Positions 53,141 to 63,554 are shown, counted from the stretch's first letter. The stretch is 64,000 nucleotides of DNA from Lucinisca nassula (GCA_963580285.1 OY757015.1:128370188-128434187); one strand, 5' to 3'. Program-made: numbers and translations. The notes: a model not told the origin generated them from the letters alone.

Positions 53141-53545
53141 ATCGGGAGGAGGGGCCCTGGGATGTGTCAAAATTCAAAGTTTCATGACATGTTGTGTAAC
53201 ATACCAAATCGAACGGCATGGTGAAAAGAATATGTTTCAATCACAATTTGGCCCCTTTGTATCAATGTGGAGGTGACCAGATGTAAAAAAAAAAAACACA
53301 CACCCACTGCATAAGAACTACCTGATACTTGACTGTTAGAGATAGAAACTTGAATCATTGGGAACTAGTGCATCTCTGGTCGGGGGAGTGCATGACACTT
53401 TTCGAATTTCAACACACCCCTGTGAGCGAGGCAAGTGACGTCGGCGGGGGGGGGGGGGGGGGGGGAGGGGGGGGGGCTCCGGGGATAAAAATCAAAGTTT
53501 TCAGACAATGGTCGTGTAACACACCAAATCGAACGGAAACGATTG
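53141..53545 (+). repeat. Two diverged direct repeats, second with a long G-run
   Basis: ACCAAATCGAACGG ends each copy (about 53204 and 53523), preceded by TCAAAGTTT and a GGAGG-rich stretch. In the second copy the G-rich part has expanded to 20 G, A, 10 G (53446-53476), a strong quadruplex candidate. Confidence 0.8.
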
Positions 53546-53608
53546 CATGTCATCTACTGCATGATTCTAGTAAAAGGAACCGGTAGTGCCTTGTGGGTAA
53601 ATGGTCAG

Positions 53609-53795
53609 ATACTTGGGGTCAGTAGAGCTTTCTTGCGGTTAGTAGTGCGGTTGGTCAAAAACTGATATCTTGGATTCTTTTCGCTTTATTTTTGCATTTG
53701 AGCGTACTTGAGCAACACCTTAATCCATGCAAATGGTTGTGTCACGTCTGGAAAATCGTTTGCAAATTGTGACATTTAATGGATAGGATAAATAC
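53609..53795. repeat. Left arm of a ~190-bp inverted duplication
   Basis: The inverse of 55890-56076 at roughly 80% by eye (GATACTTGGGGTCAGTAGAG and GTGTCACGTCTGGAAAATC). Arms are 2.1 kb apart. Confidence 0.8.
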
Positions 53796-53884
53796 GTAAA
53801 GACTTCGATGTTACCAATTTTGACCCCTCTCCTGGTCAGCACCCTCCAAATCCAAAACAACAGCTCAAATTCCTCATATTTTGT

Positions 53885-54235
53885 CGATTCTGCAATCATT
53901 CACCTTTACGATGATATTCATATCCTTAGAAAAATCTCTTGAATTCTTGCAATTTCCGACAAAGTCCTTCTCAAAACGTGTTTTCCACACCATAGTGCGA
54001 CCTTTTCCCAGGCTTATTGCAAAAATTGCCATGAACTCCGGGAAACATAGACTGGTTCTCGGCAGCTGCCACCGAGGGTTACCGACGATTTGCAGAGTAA
54101 GCCGGGAAACAGGTCACACTTTAATGTGAAAGACGACGATTTGAAAGATTTCGTTGCAAATTGCAATAACTCAAAAGACTTTTGTAAGGACATCCATATC
54201 ATCGTATAGGTGAATGATTGCAGAATTGAGAGATT
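53885..54235. repeat. Large foldback, ~130-bp arms
   Basis: The left arm about 53889-54015 and right arm about 54105-54232 are imperfect inverses (CTGCAATCATTCACCTTTAC against its inverse). The ~90-base centre contains GGCAGCTGCC. Overlapping short frames on both strands are products of the symmetry. Confidence 0.8.
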
Positions 54236-54609
54236 TATTCACCTTTATCTGATGAAAACTGTTGATCACACCTGACATATCATGTCAATTGCTAGTTCTG
54301 TGGTCTAGGGTATGAACAAAATTGCACGTTCAGCATTTCCCAAATTCGGCAAATCTATTTTTATGCTCGTTTCTATGGGCAGAATCCTGAATTTGCATTG
54401 GTCGATTCCATAATTATTCAATTTTACGTATGCGTTTCTGACCTAGGGACGTAAAACAGCCCACCCTTTCCGGCAGAAGTAAAGCGTTCCACGTAGAGAG
54501 AACACTTCTCATTTCGTATTTCGTATGTTGAAATGGGGAATTTCGGCATCATTCAGTAAGTTTTACTTATTTGCTTGTTTTAATTATTATTGTTTTGCCT
54601 GGAATCATA
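54236..54609. other. No gene seen
   Basis: No supported feature. Confidence 0.5.
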
Positions 54610-54793
54610 TTGGCTGAATAAAAGCCTCTGCGGTGCGGTGGTTACGCTGCTCGTCTCTTAAGCAGGCGGTCGCAGATACGATTCCCGGGCTTCTCAAGAC
54701 TATGGGGTGAGCGTATGAACTGAGGACTCGTCTCCGTATGACTCTAGCTGTTTGTGGAACGTAAACTGAAACAGCACTCATTTTTGGCTGAAT
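54610..54793 (+). mobile_element. tRNA-derived SINE with 10-bp target-site duplication
   Basis: TTGGCTGAAT at 54610-54619 and 54784-54793. The tRNA-like head at about 54624-54690 has GTGCGGTGGTTACGC (A box), an anticodon-loop-like CTCTTAA, and AGATACGATTCCC (B box). Same broad type as the 19.3-kb SINE (both have a GCCTC-GTG start and end near an ACTCA motif). Confidence 0.88.
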
Positions 54794-55889
54794 GCTTTAT
54801 CTGTATAATGATAATGTTATTCCATGATATGTTTTCTCACATTATAAACCCTTGATTCAATATTTGCTGAATATGAGTTCTGTAATGTTAAATGTCACAC
54901 CTTAAGTATGCTTAGCCTATGTTTAGAGGAACAAATTATGCATACTTTTCACCATAATGTTTATTGATATCCATGTCGACACGAAACGTTGGCTCAACGT
55001 TGATTCAGCGTTGAGTGCCTGCTTGGATATTGTAGTGCATTATATGTACTTGAATATTTGTTATTGCTATGTTATAATTGTGCATTTGTAACTTGCAGAT
55101 AACCGTCGTCATCGTGAATACGTTCCGTCGGCGTCAGAGATGTTTAGACGTTGTCGTAGAGACGTAGAGCCTTTTATGTGTATTAAATGGTGAAACGACG
55201 CGTGTATTGACTGTTGTTCTGTCCCCATATTTTAAGCAGTTTGGGTCAAATTGCTACAACCTGGAGAGGGTCAAAATTGATCACATCGAAGCTGTTTATC
55301 TTTACGTAATTGAGTTTAAATATATTTCATTTCCAAATATATTTGGCATTCAAGCAAATAAACAGAGTCAATACAAAATTTTAGGATCAGAACGAAAGCA
55401 TTAGCTTATTTAGTTCCTTTCCTGTGCAAATGTCAATTTGTTAAAGTTGCATATGGCAGTAGATAAGTTACATGTGATCATAAAATAGGAATATGACAAT
55501 TTCAGTATTATTAGGCAATAAATATAAGAAGATAAGAGTTAGCAGAATTTGATCAAACAGAATAGAAAAATAAAGGAAAATAAAGTTAATATCAGGACGG
55601 AATATAATAGATAATAATAGAAGAAATGAGAGATAGATGGACTTAAATCAGATAAAGAAACAGACATTGAAGATACATGTATGACACAACATTTCATTTA
55701 AAAAGTATTTTGTCATAACATTTAGCATAATACATGTTCCTTAGAAGGAGTGAAATGAAAGTATACACAGATCAAATACATATAAGTTCACAGGTTATGA
55801 TAACAAACAAACAAAAAAAAGAAGAAAAAAGAAAAGAAAGAAATAAAATACAGTACAAACATATCTGGAGCAGGACATAGGGTATGGGG
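54794..55889. other. No gene seen
   Basis: AT-rich; short frames (such as 55207-55404) have no recognisable domains. A/G-rich at 55800-55860. Confidence 0.5.
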
Positions 55890-56076
55890 CGTGATTTTAT
55901 CCTATCCATAAAATATCATTATTTTCAAAAGATTTTCCAGACGTGACACAATCATTTGTATGGATTAAGGTGTTGTACAAGTACGTTTAGAGAAACTAAT
56001 CTAACAGATCAGTTTTTGACCATCCGCTCTACTAACCGCAAGAAGTCTCTACTGACCCCAAGTATCTGTGGTCTTC
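55890..56076. repeat. Right arm of the ~190-bp inverted duplication
   Basis: Partner of 53609-53795. Confidence 0.8.
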
Positions 56077-56319
56077 AGCGAAGGTCTTCGCCAAAACCAT
56101 CTTTTCGAATCTCGCCAGCAGCATGGATTTTTTCCAGCTGTGTTGTATTCATATTTATGCTTTTCACGCCGTAGGACGGGGGCTCGTCCGGAATTGGACT
56201 TGATTTCGCGAAAATTGTTTCACATTATCATTCATGAATGATGACTTCTTTGAAGAGGGACAGTGTTCCGGACCGCAATTGGTTCATCACCACTCTCTGA
56301 AAACTGTGTCATTGAGTCG

Positions 56320-56395
56320 ACACTTTGAATGGTTCAGTGGTGAGAGCATAGGACTTTCACCCGAGCGGCTGGGTCTCGAATTCCGCCAGAGGCAG
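56320..56395 (+). tRNA. tRNA-Glu-like sequence, probably a pseudogene or SINE head
   Basis: TGGTTCAGTGGTGAGAGCA (A box and D arm), ACTTTCACC with TTC in the anticodon position, and GGGTCTCGAATTCCG (B box with one extra base pattern). The acceptor arms do not pair well, so I doubt it is a functional tRNA. Confidence 0.45.
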
Positions 56396-56704
56396 GAATT
56401 TTCTTTCCCGCTATGCTTCATTGCTTTTATACGATTTCCATGCCGTATGATTGTATATGCACATGCATTTATCGTTGTTTTCGCCAAGTGGTAGGGACAG
56501 TCATAGTTTGGAGATTAGACTACAGAAGAAATCTCAAACTCAAGAATTTGAGAAAACTTACATATGATATTTTTCGAAGATGATCCCTCGCCAAGCTCTT
56601 CCGCCCTGTGTTTTGTTGCAAAACACCATTTTCTTCCATTGTCTATGAAGGCGCGCTGTGTTAGAATGGAGGGTACATGGAGCGGCATAATACGAGTAGG
56701 CTTA
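56396..56704. other. No gene seen
   Basis: No supported feature. Confidence 0.5.
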
Positions 56705-57054
56705 TACAGTCGAACTTCAATGGCTCTAACACCTTTGGGACCTCGAAAATCTGTTCGAGACAGGGGTAGTTCGAGCCACTGAGGTTACTGTCAGGAGGGA
56801 TAACGAGATATTTTTAGACATCTTTTCGATGTTCTATAATAAAAATGTATGCTGTGTTTACTCATTAGAATCGCCTCATCGAGGCGATTCTAATGAGTAC
56901 ACACAGCATAAATTTGCAAGATGAAATACTAAAATTTCCTTAATTATCCCCCACTTTTTCTTATGTAGAGGATTTCGCTAGGGGCTCAAGAATGGGTTCA
57001 ACACATCCAAGGTAAACGAGCAACCGGTGTTCGAGCCATCGTAGTTCTACTGTA
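56705..57054. mobile_element. Family E MITE, complete
   Basis: Left end TACAGTCGAACTTCAATGGC; right end GAGCCATCGTAGTTCTACTG and TA. Central palindrome 56851-56908 (ACTCATTAGAATCGCCTCAT and inverse). Collinear with 52064-52420 but on the opposite strand over the asymmetric parts. Confidence 0.88.
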
Positions 57055-57779
57055 TTGATAAGGAAAAACAAACTAGTAGAATTGCCTTCTTGTAAACTAT
57101 ACTGGAACTTCAGTTTTTACAGCCCTTTCTAAATCATTTCGCTGTTAATCAGAGGTGGGCAATAAAACAGAGTGCCCGAAGAAAAGCCACCTGACCTTCA
57201 TTTGAAGAACTTTTGTTTTGAATAGGGAAATTACTACTAGCAAAAAGTGCAAAACAGAAGTGAAGACAAAGATCAGGAATTGACTGGTGATTTTCTTCTG
57301 CACTGCCGTCGGATTTTTATTGAGTCCTCAACCCTGATTCATGATAATATTAATCTATACATAACCATTTTACCACGTATTTTATCATGACTCACTGTTG
57401 AGCTACAAAGCCTCCATGCGGATCAATTTGTTATTGTTATTTTGTTTGATACTGTACTGGAACGGGGCATGCGGAGGGCAAGGGTTGAAATTTCATAAAC
57501 TCCGTTGAAGCCCCAAGTTATTTTACTGCGGACCGTCCCAAGGCGGTCGTTTTTTTTTGTAGTGTCTTAAGTGTTTGTTGGCTTTGTGCTGTTGGTTCAT
57601 GGTCTGTTTTTCTGTGTGTGCTTCTGTGTCATTTTCTACAGGTGACACGAGACAAGTTCTTGGATTGTGGCGTTTCCTAAGTGACCTTTTCTTACTAGCT
57701 TCGATACAATTAACCCACAGCTCCAATCAGGGTCACCAAAGGGAAAGACACACAAACATCAAATAACTAGACACCAATG
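57055..57779. mobile_element. Scattered P fragments
   Basis: 57250-57285 is a minus 3' terminus (GAAGACAAAGATCAGGAATT); 57405-57560 is a diverged plus P region (CCTCCATGCGGATC, CCGTCCCAAGGCGGTCG); 57700-57775 is minus (TTCGATACAATTAACCCACA, CACCAAAGGGAAAGACAC). The rest is unassigned. Confidence 0.6.
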
Positions 57780-58820
57780 TAAGTCTATGTAAAACCAGTG
57801 GGCCCAGGGGGCTGAGCCGTTTTTGGCCCCTGGTCTATAATTTGAACAAACTTGGTCAGGTTCACTAGACAAAGCTTCATACCAAATATCAAGGAACTAG
57901 GCCTTCTGTTTTCAGACAGTAAGATTTTCAAAGGTTTTCCCTGTATAAGTCAATGTAAAACCAAAAGGCCTCAGGGCGGGGGTATGTTTGGCCCCAGGGC
58001 TATAATTTGAACAATCTAAATAGAGGTCCACAAGATGAAGCTTCATACCAAATATCAAACAACTGAGCCTTCTGGTCTCTGACAGAAGATTTCCTCTCTG
58101 TAAGCCTATGTAAAACCAAAGGGTCCTGGGGCGCGGGCAGTTTTGGACCCAGTACCATAATTTGAACAATCTTGTTAGAGGTCAACAAGATGAAGCTACA
58201 CACCAAATATCAAAGACCTGGGCCTTGAGGTTTCAGAGAAGAAGATTTTTAAGATTTTTCCTATATAAGTCTATGTAAAACCGAAGGGCCCCGGGGCGGG
58301 GACATATTCGGCTCCAGGGCTATAATTTGAACAATCTTGATAAAGGTCATCAAGACGAAGCTTCATACCAAATATCAAACATCTGGGGCTTCTGGTTTCA
58401 GACAAGAAGATTTTTTAATCTTTTCCCTATGTAAGTGCATGTAAAACCAAAGGGTCCTGGGGCGGGGCACGTTTGTCCCCAGGGCTATACTTTGACCATT
58501 TCTTGGTAGAGGTCCACTAGATGAAGCTTCACCCCAAATATCAAAGACCTGGGCCTTGCGGTTTCAGAGGAGAAGATTCTTAAGATGTCACTAAAATCTA
58601 TTTTTGGCTCCCGTGACCTTGATATCGACAAACCGGAACCATTTGAACAACTTTGAAAGGGGACCACCGCAGTATCATTCATGTGACGTTTGGTCAAAAT
58701 CCGATCAGTGGTTTAGGATGAGATGTCGTTTGAAGAAATTGTTTACGCACGTACGGACGGACGACGGACGAAAAGTGACCCCAAAAGCTCACCGCGTCGT
58801 TCCATGACAGGTGAGCTAAA
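57780..58820 (-). repeat. Tandem array, ~165-bp unit, five copies, with terminal hairpin
   Basis: TATAATTTGAACAATC or variants near 57836, 58009, 58158, 58320 and 58484. The right end carries ACGGACGGACGACGGACG, then GAAAAGTGACC, then AGCTCACC...GGTGAGCT, a hairpin at about 58789-58816. Read on the minus strand this gives hairpin, then GTCCGT tract, then units. Confidence 0.85.
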
Positions 58821-59471
58821 AATATGATTGGGTCTGATTATTTTGGATAGAAAATTAAAAGACCATTTGACGGATATTATGGGGTGCGTAAGGAACGTAG
58901 ATGACTCAGTACCATTGGCGTTTTTGTATGGGATGTTGTGTTTCAAACCTGCCAACGTGTGCATGTTGCTGTGCCCTGATTTTTGAGAGAAGCGATACAA
59001 TATGCTAGCCTATAAGATGTAGCACTTTAGTCACAAAGATAATATATAGCTGTCCATAAGATATCGTTTTATTATGTTTCTTGTAATAATTTTTAGTTAT
59101 TTGTTTCAAACGAAGTTTATAATAGTTTATTGAAAGGGACTGAAAACAGTTTGCTATTCACCCATAATTATTTTGTGTAAATGGCATTTCTCTAACGAAA
59201 TTGCGGGTTGAATTATAAACCTTATTTTTCTTGACTTAAGGGTATTACATGTTAACGCGATGGAAATAAAATTGGATACAACTAGCCGATATGATCTGTA
59301 TATAGATATACATAAATAATAATAAAACTACTACTATTAGTAGTGCTAATACTACTTCTACTGCTACTGCTACTTCTACTACAACAAATACTACTACAGA
59401 TAATAATTTTAATAATAAATTGATGATTAATATTATACTGTTACTACTTTTTCCACTACTGCTTCTGTTAT
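58821..59471. other. No gene; imperfect TAC trinucleotide tracts
   Basis: 59322-59397 and 59435-59470 are ACT/TAC-rich. Otherwise AT-rich spacer. Confidence 0.6.
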
Positions 59472-59745
59472 TGGACCCCCGCCGATAAGGGCTTGAAGAA
59501 ATAAATTGGGCTGCAAGATACTTCCACGCAGAGCTGAAACTGACCGCACATGAGTACAGGTAAACTGCTTAAAACTGCTTAGGAGGTCTTAGATTGCCTA
59601 GGCAAAGAGATCTGAGTCGGACCAACCCTATATAATAAGCCTTTTGGTTTGTTTGGGCCGCAGGGCTTGAGATGCCATTTCATTTCAATGTCGGGAAAAG
59701 TCTCACAAATTGGAAGCAAAGTCTCCAAAATGACCTTAATAATGT
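59472..59745 (+). mobile_element. SINE family V, diverged
   Basis: CCGCCGATAAGGGCTTGAAG start, GTCGGGAAAAGTCTCACAAA inside; the tail is worn. Confidence 0.75.
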
Positions 59746-59841
59746 TATCGGAAACATAAAATATCAATACATGTACAAACAAGTAAACCACTTCTACTGA
59801 TGGTTCTACTTATAATAACGAAAATAATGATTTTAAAAACA

Positions 59842-61704
59842 AGAGGGCCATGATGGCCCTGGATCGCTCACCTGATCCATAGTGTAACAAGTGGGCCCAA
59901 GAGAGGGCCATTATTGAACCCAGGGCTTTAATGTGCATAATGTTGAGGAAGGTCTTAAAGGTGAAGCTTCATACCAAACATCAACAAAGGCTATAATTTG
60001 AACAATCTTGGCAAAGGTCCACTAGATGAAGCTACACATCAAATATCAAAGACCTGGGCCTTGCGGTTTCAGAGAAGAAGATTTTTTTTAAAGATATTCC
60101 CTACATAAGCCTATGCAAAACCAAATGGCCCTGGGCTATGTAAATCTATGTAAAACCAAAGGGCCCAGGGGTGGAGGCATTTGTGGCCCCAGGGCAATAA
60201 TTTGAACAATCTTGGTAGAGGTCCACTAGATAAAGCTCCATACTAAATATCAAAGGCCTTGGCTTTGCAGTTTCAGGGAAGATTTTTTAAAGATTTCCCT
60301 ATACAAGTCTATGTAAACCAAAGGGCCCCGGAGCAGGGACATTTTTGGTATCAGGGCTATAATTTGAAAAATCTTGATAGAGGTCCACTAGATGCAGCTT
60401 CATACCAAATATCAAAGACCCAGGCCTTGTGGTTTCAGAGAAGAAGATTTTTAAAGATTTTCCCTATATTAGTCTATATAAAATCATAGGGCCCTAGAGC
60501 GGGGGCATTTTTGGCCCCAGGGCTATAATTTGAACCATCTTAGCAGAGGTCGATTAGATGAAGCTTCCTACCAAATATCAAAGTCCTGGACCTTGTGGTT
60601 CAGAGAAGAAAAGTTTTAAATATTATCCCTATATAAGCCTATGTAAAACCAAAGTGCCCCGGGGCGGGGGCATTTTTTGCCCCAGTACTATAATTTGAAC
60701 AATCTTGGTAGGGGTCCACTAGATGAAGCTTCATACCAAATATCAAAGTCCTGGGCCTTGCGGTTTCAGAGAAGAAGATTTTTAAAGACTTTCCCTATAT
60801 AAGCCTATGTAAAACCAAAGGGCCCCTGGTGGCGGCATTTTTTGCCCCAGCACTATAATTTGAACAATCTTGGTAGGGGTCCATTAGATGAAGCTTCATA
60901 CCAAATATCAAAGTCCTTGGCATTGTGGTTTCAGAGAAAAAGGATTTTTAAAGATTTTCCCTATATAAGCCTATGTAAAACCAAAGGGCCCGGGGGCGGG
61001 GGCATTTTTGGCCCAAGGGCTAAAATTTGAACAATCTTGGTAGAGGTCCATTAGGTGAAGCTTCATTCTAAATATCAAAGTCCTGGGCCTTGTGGTTTCA
61101 GAGAAGAAGAGTTTTAAAGACTTTCCCTATATAAGCCTATGTTAAACCAAAGGGCCCCGGGGCGGGGGCATTTTTGGCCCCAGCACTATAATTTGAACAA
61201 TCTTGGTAGGGGTCCACTAGATGAAGCTTAATACCAAATATCAAAGTCCTGGGGCTTGCGGTTTCAAAGAAGAAGATTTTAAAGATTTTCCCTATATAAG
61301 CCAATGTAAAACCAAAGGGCCCCGTGGCGGGGGCATTTTTTGCCCCAGCACTATAATTTGAATAATCTTGGTAGGGGTCCACTAGATGAAGCTTCATACC
61401 AAATATCAAAGTCCTGGGCCTTGTGGTTTCAGAGAAGAAGATTTTTAAAGATTTTCCCTATATAACCCTTAAGTTTGTAAAACCAAAGGGCCCCGGGGCG
61501 GGGGCTTTTTTTGCCCTAGCACTATAATTTGAACAATCTTGGTAGGGGTCCACTAGATGAAGCTTCATACCAAATATCAAAGACCTGGGCCTTGTGGTTT
61601 AAGAGAAGAAGATTTTTAAAGATTTTCCCTATATAAGTCTATGTAAAACCAAAGGGCCCCGGGGTGGGGGCATTTTTTGCCCCAGCACTATAATTTGAAC
61701 AATC
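59842..61704 (+). repeat. Tandem array, ~165-bp unit, eleven copies, truncated by a LINE
   Basis: The head AACAAGAGGGCCATGATGGC then CTGGATCGCTCACCTGAT includes the palindrome GGGCCATGATGGCCC. Units are marked by TATAATTTGAACAATC near 59990, 60197, 60358, 60524, 60690, 60853, 61020, 61189, 61350, 61526 and 61690. The last unit is cut at 61704 by the LINE 3' end. Confidence 0.9.
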
Positions 61705-61771
61705 AGAATCAGAATTGTTACTGGTGACACGTCAAATGACATTCATACACCAGGACCTGTGATGTGGGAAG

Positions 61772-63541
61772 TTAGTCCCTAGCTCTAACCAAAGAGGTTA
61801 ATTTAGCTACACAATCATCAGCACCTTCAGCTGTCGAAATAATCGAATCGGGAAGGGCATTCCAATCTCTAATGGTTCTGGGGAAGAACGACTCTTTATA
61901 AATGTCAGTTCTTGCGCTAAGGGTCTGAAATGCCAACGAATGGTGATTTCTACAGTGTCTAGCTGGGGGAACAAGGTCATCTGTTGGAATCCTGGCAGCA
62001 CCCTTTAGACCTTTGTATAAAAGGATTAGCCTACTGTCTTTTCTCCTTTTCTTGAGAGACTCCCATTTTAATTTTCCAAGTATTCCAGTCATGCTCCCAG
62101 TTTCAAAGCAGTAATTGCCTGTTACAAATCTAGCAGCTCTATTCTGAACTTTCTCAATTTCATCGTTAAGGACCACTCCACTGGGGTCCCAGATACAACC
62201 AACATATTCCAAGATTGGGCGAACAAGACCTCTATATGCTGCTTCTTTTACACCCTGAGGGCACTGATGAAGATTTCGCCTCAGGAAACCAAGCGTTCTA
62301 TTTGCCTTAGTACACATGTTGCTAATATGAGTATTCCATCTCAAGTTGTGTGAGATTGTCACTCCAAGGTATTTAATGGAGTCCACATTCTCGAGGACCG
62401 TTCCCTCTAAGGTGTAAGAAGCCTCAACTTTATTAGATCTCTTCCTAGTTATCTGCATAATATTGCATTTAACTGGCTGAAATCTCATGCCCCATTTACG
62501 TGCCCAACATCCTAATCTATCTATGTCAGCCTTAAGTTTCAATGAGTCATCTGAATCTCTAATTTCCCGGTAACAAACACAGTCATCTGCGAACAGTCTT
62601 ATTTCTGAGTCAATGTCAGTGGAAATATCATTGATGTACAGGGAGAACAAAAGTGGACCAAGAACGGTCCCTTGCGGGACTCCAGACAAAACTGGAGCCC
62701 ACTCCGAAGATTCACCATTAACAACAACCCGCTGTTTTCTGTAGCAAAGAAAGGAATCTATCCATTTGAGGGTCTTTCCCCCAATTCCATAACCAAATAA
62801 CTTAGATTTAAGTAGTTCATGAGGAGGGGTGTCAAAAGGTTTCTCGAAGTCCAGAATAAATGTGTCCACCTGCCCCCCTTTGTCCAAGATTTTTGCCCAG
62901 TCATTAATAACTGTGCTTAGCTGAGTTTCACAACTGTGCCTTTTCCTAAATGCATGTTGTCTGTCTGACAAAAGTTTATGTTCGTCCAAGTGGGCCATGA
63001 TGTTCGAGCAGACTATATGTTCCAGTAATTTACACAGAACACAAGGCAGAGACACAGGGCGATAATTACGGGCAAGAGCCCTATCTCCTTTTTTAAAGAG
63101 TGGACAGATGTTTGCTAAGAGCCATTCTTTTGGGATTTCACCCGTATCAAGAGACTGTTGAAACAAGTGTGCAAAAACTGGACCCAACTCATTTGCTAGT
63201 TCCTTCAGGACTCTAGGATGAAGCTCATCAGGTCCTAAGGCCTTACTGGGGTTTAAGCCTTGAAGTAATTGGATCACTCCTGCAGCTGTCACAACAATAT
63301 TGTTCATGAATGGGGCCGATCTTCCAGTCAATGGAACCTCCGTGAACTCAGTTTTATTAAACGCATCATTGAATTGACCAACTAGTTCCTCTGCCCTTTC
63401 AGAGTCTGATTCAGCAACCCCGTCCCCTCCCCTTTTATTAAGGGGCGGGATACCTTGTCTGTCTTTCTTCTGGCTATTAATATATCTGTAGAAGTCTCTG
63501 GGATTTGCCTTTACATCACCTACCAAGTTATTCACATACAA
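61772..63541 (-). CDS. LINE reverse transcriptase, open over 589 codons
   Basis: Converts LINE RNA to DNA at the nicked target. Residues ~142-180: CPLFKKGDRALARNYRPVSL (fingers). Motif A at 228-237 is FILDFEKPFD (proline where A is usual). Motif B at 287-299 is GVPQGTVLGPLLF. Motif C at 317-320 is F-A-D-D, intact. The thumb and C-terminus include YLGVTISHNLRWNTHIS (~393-409) and SFFPRTIRDWNALPDS near the end. The frame enters from the upstream polyprotein segment; the first visible residue of this piece is not a true start. It is separated from the endonuclease part by one missing base in an A-run (63552-63556). No other stop or frameshift is seen. The family also left the relic at 8297-9405. 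Confidence 0.9.
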   Translation of the reverse strand: MYVNNLVGDVKANPRDFYRYINSQKKDRQGIPPLNKRGGDGVAESDSERAEELVGQFNDAFNKTEFTEVPLTGRSAPFMNNIVVTAAGVIQLLQGLNPSKALGPDELHPRVLKELANELGPVFAHLFQQSLDTGEIPKEWLLANICPLFKKGDRALARNYRPVSLPCVLCKLLEHIVCSNIMAHLDEHKLLSDRQHAFRKRHSCETQLSTVINDWAKILDKGGQVDTFILDFEKPFDTPPHELLKSKLFGYGIGGKTLKWIDSFLCYRKQRVVVNGESSEWAPVLSGVPQGTVLGPLLFSLYINDISTDIDSEIRLFADDCVCYREIRDSDDSLKLKADIDRLGCWARKWGMRFQPVKCNIMQITRKRSNKVEASYTLEGTVLENVDSIKYLGVTISHNLRWNTHISNMCTKANRTLGFLRRNLHQCPQGVKEAAYRGLVRPILEYVGCIWDPSGVVLNDEIEKVQNRAARFVTGNYCFETGSMTGILGKLKWESLKKRRKDSRLILLYKGLKGAARIPTDDLVPPARHCRNHHSLAFQTLSARTDIYKESFFPRTIRDWNALPDSIISTAEGADDCVAKLTSLVRARD

Positions 63542-63554
63542 ATCATGCTGATTT

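Noticed and set aside
61807..62001. Overlapping minus-strand 64-codon frame inside the LINE
   Set aside because: Alternate-frame shadow of the RT polyprotein.
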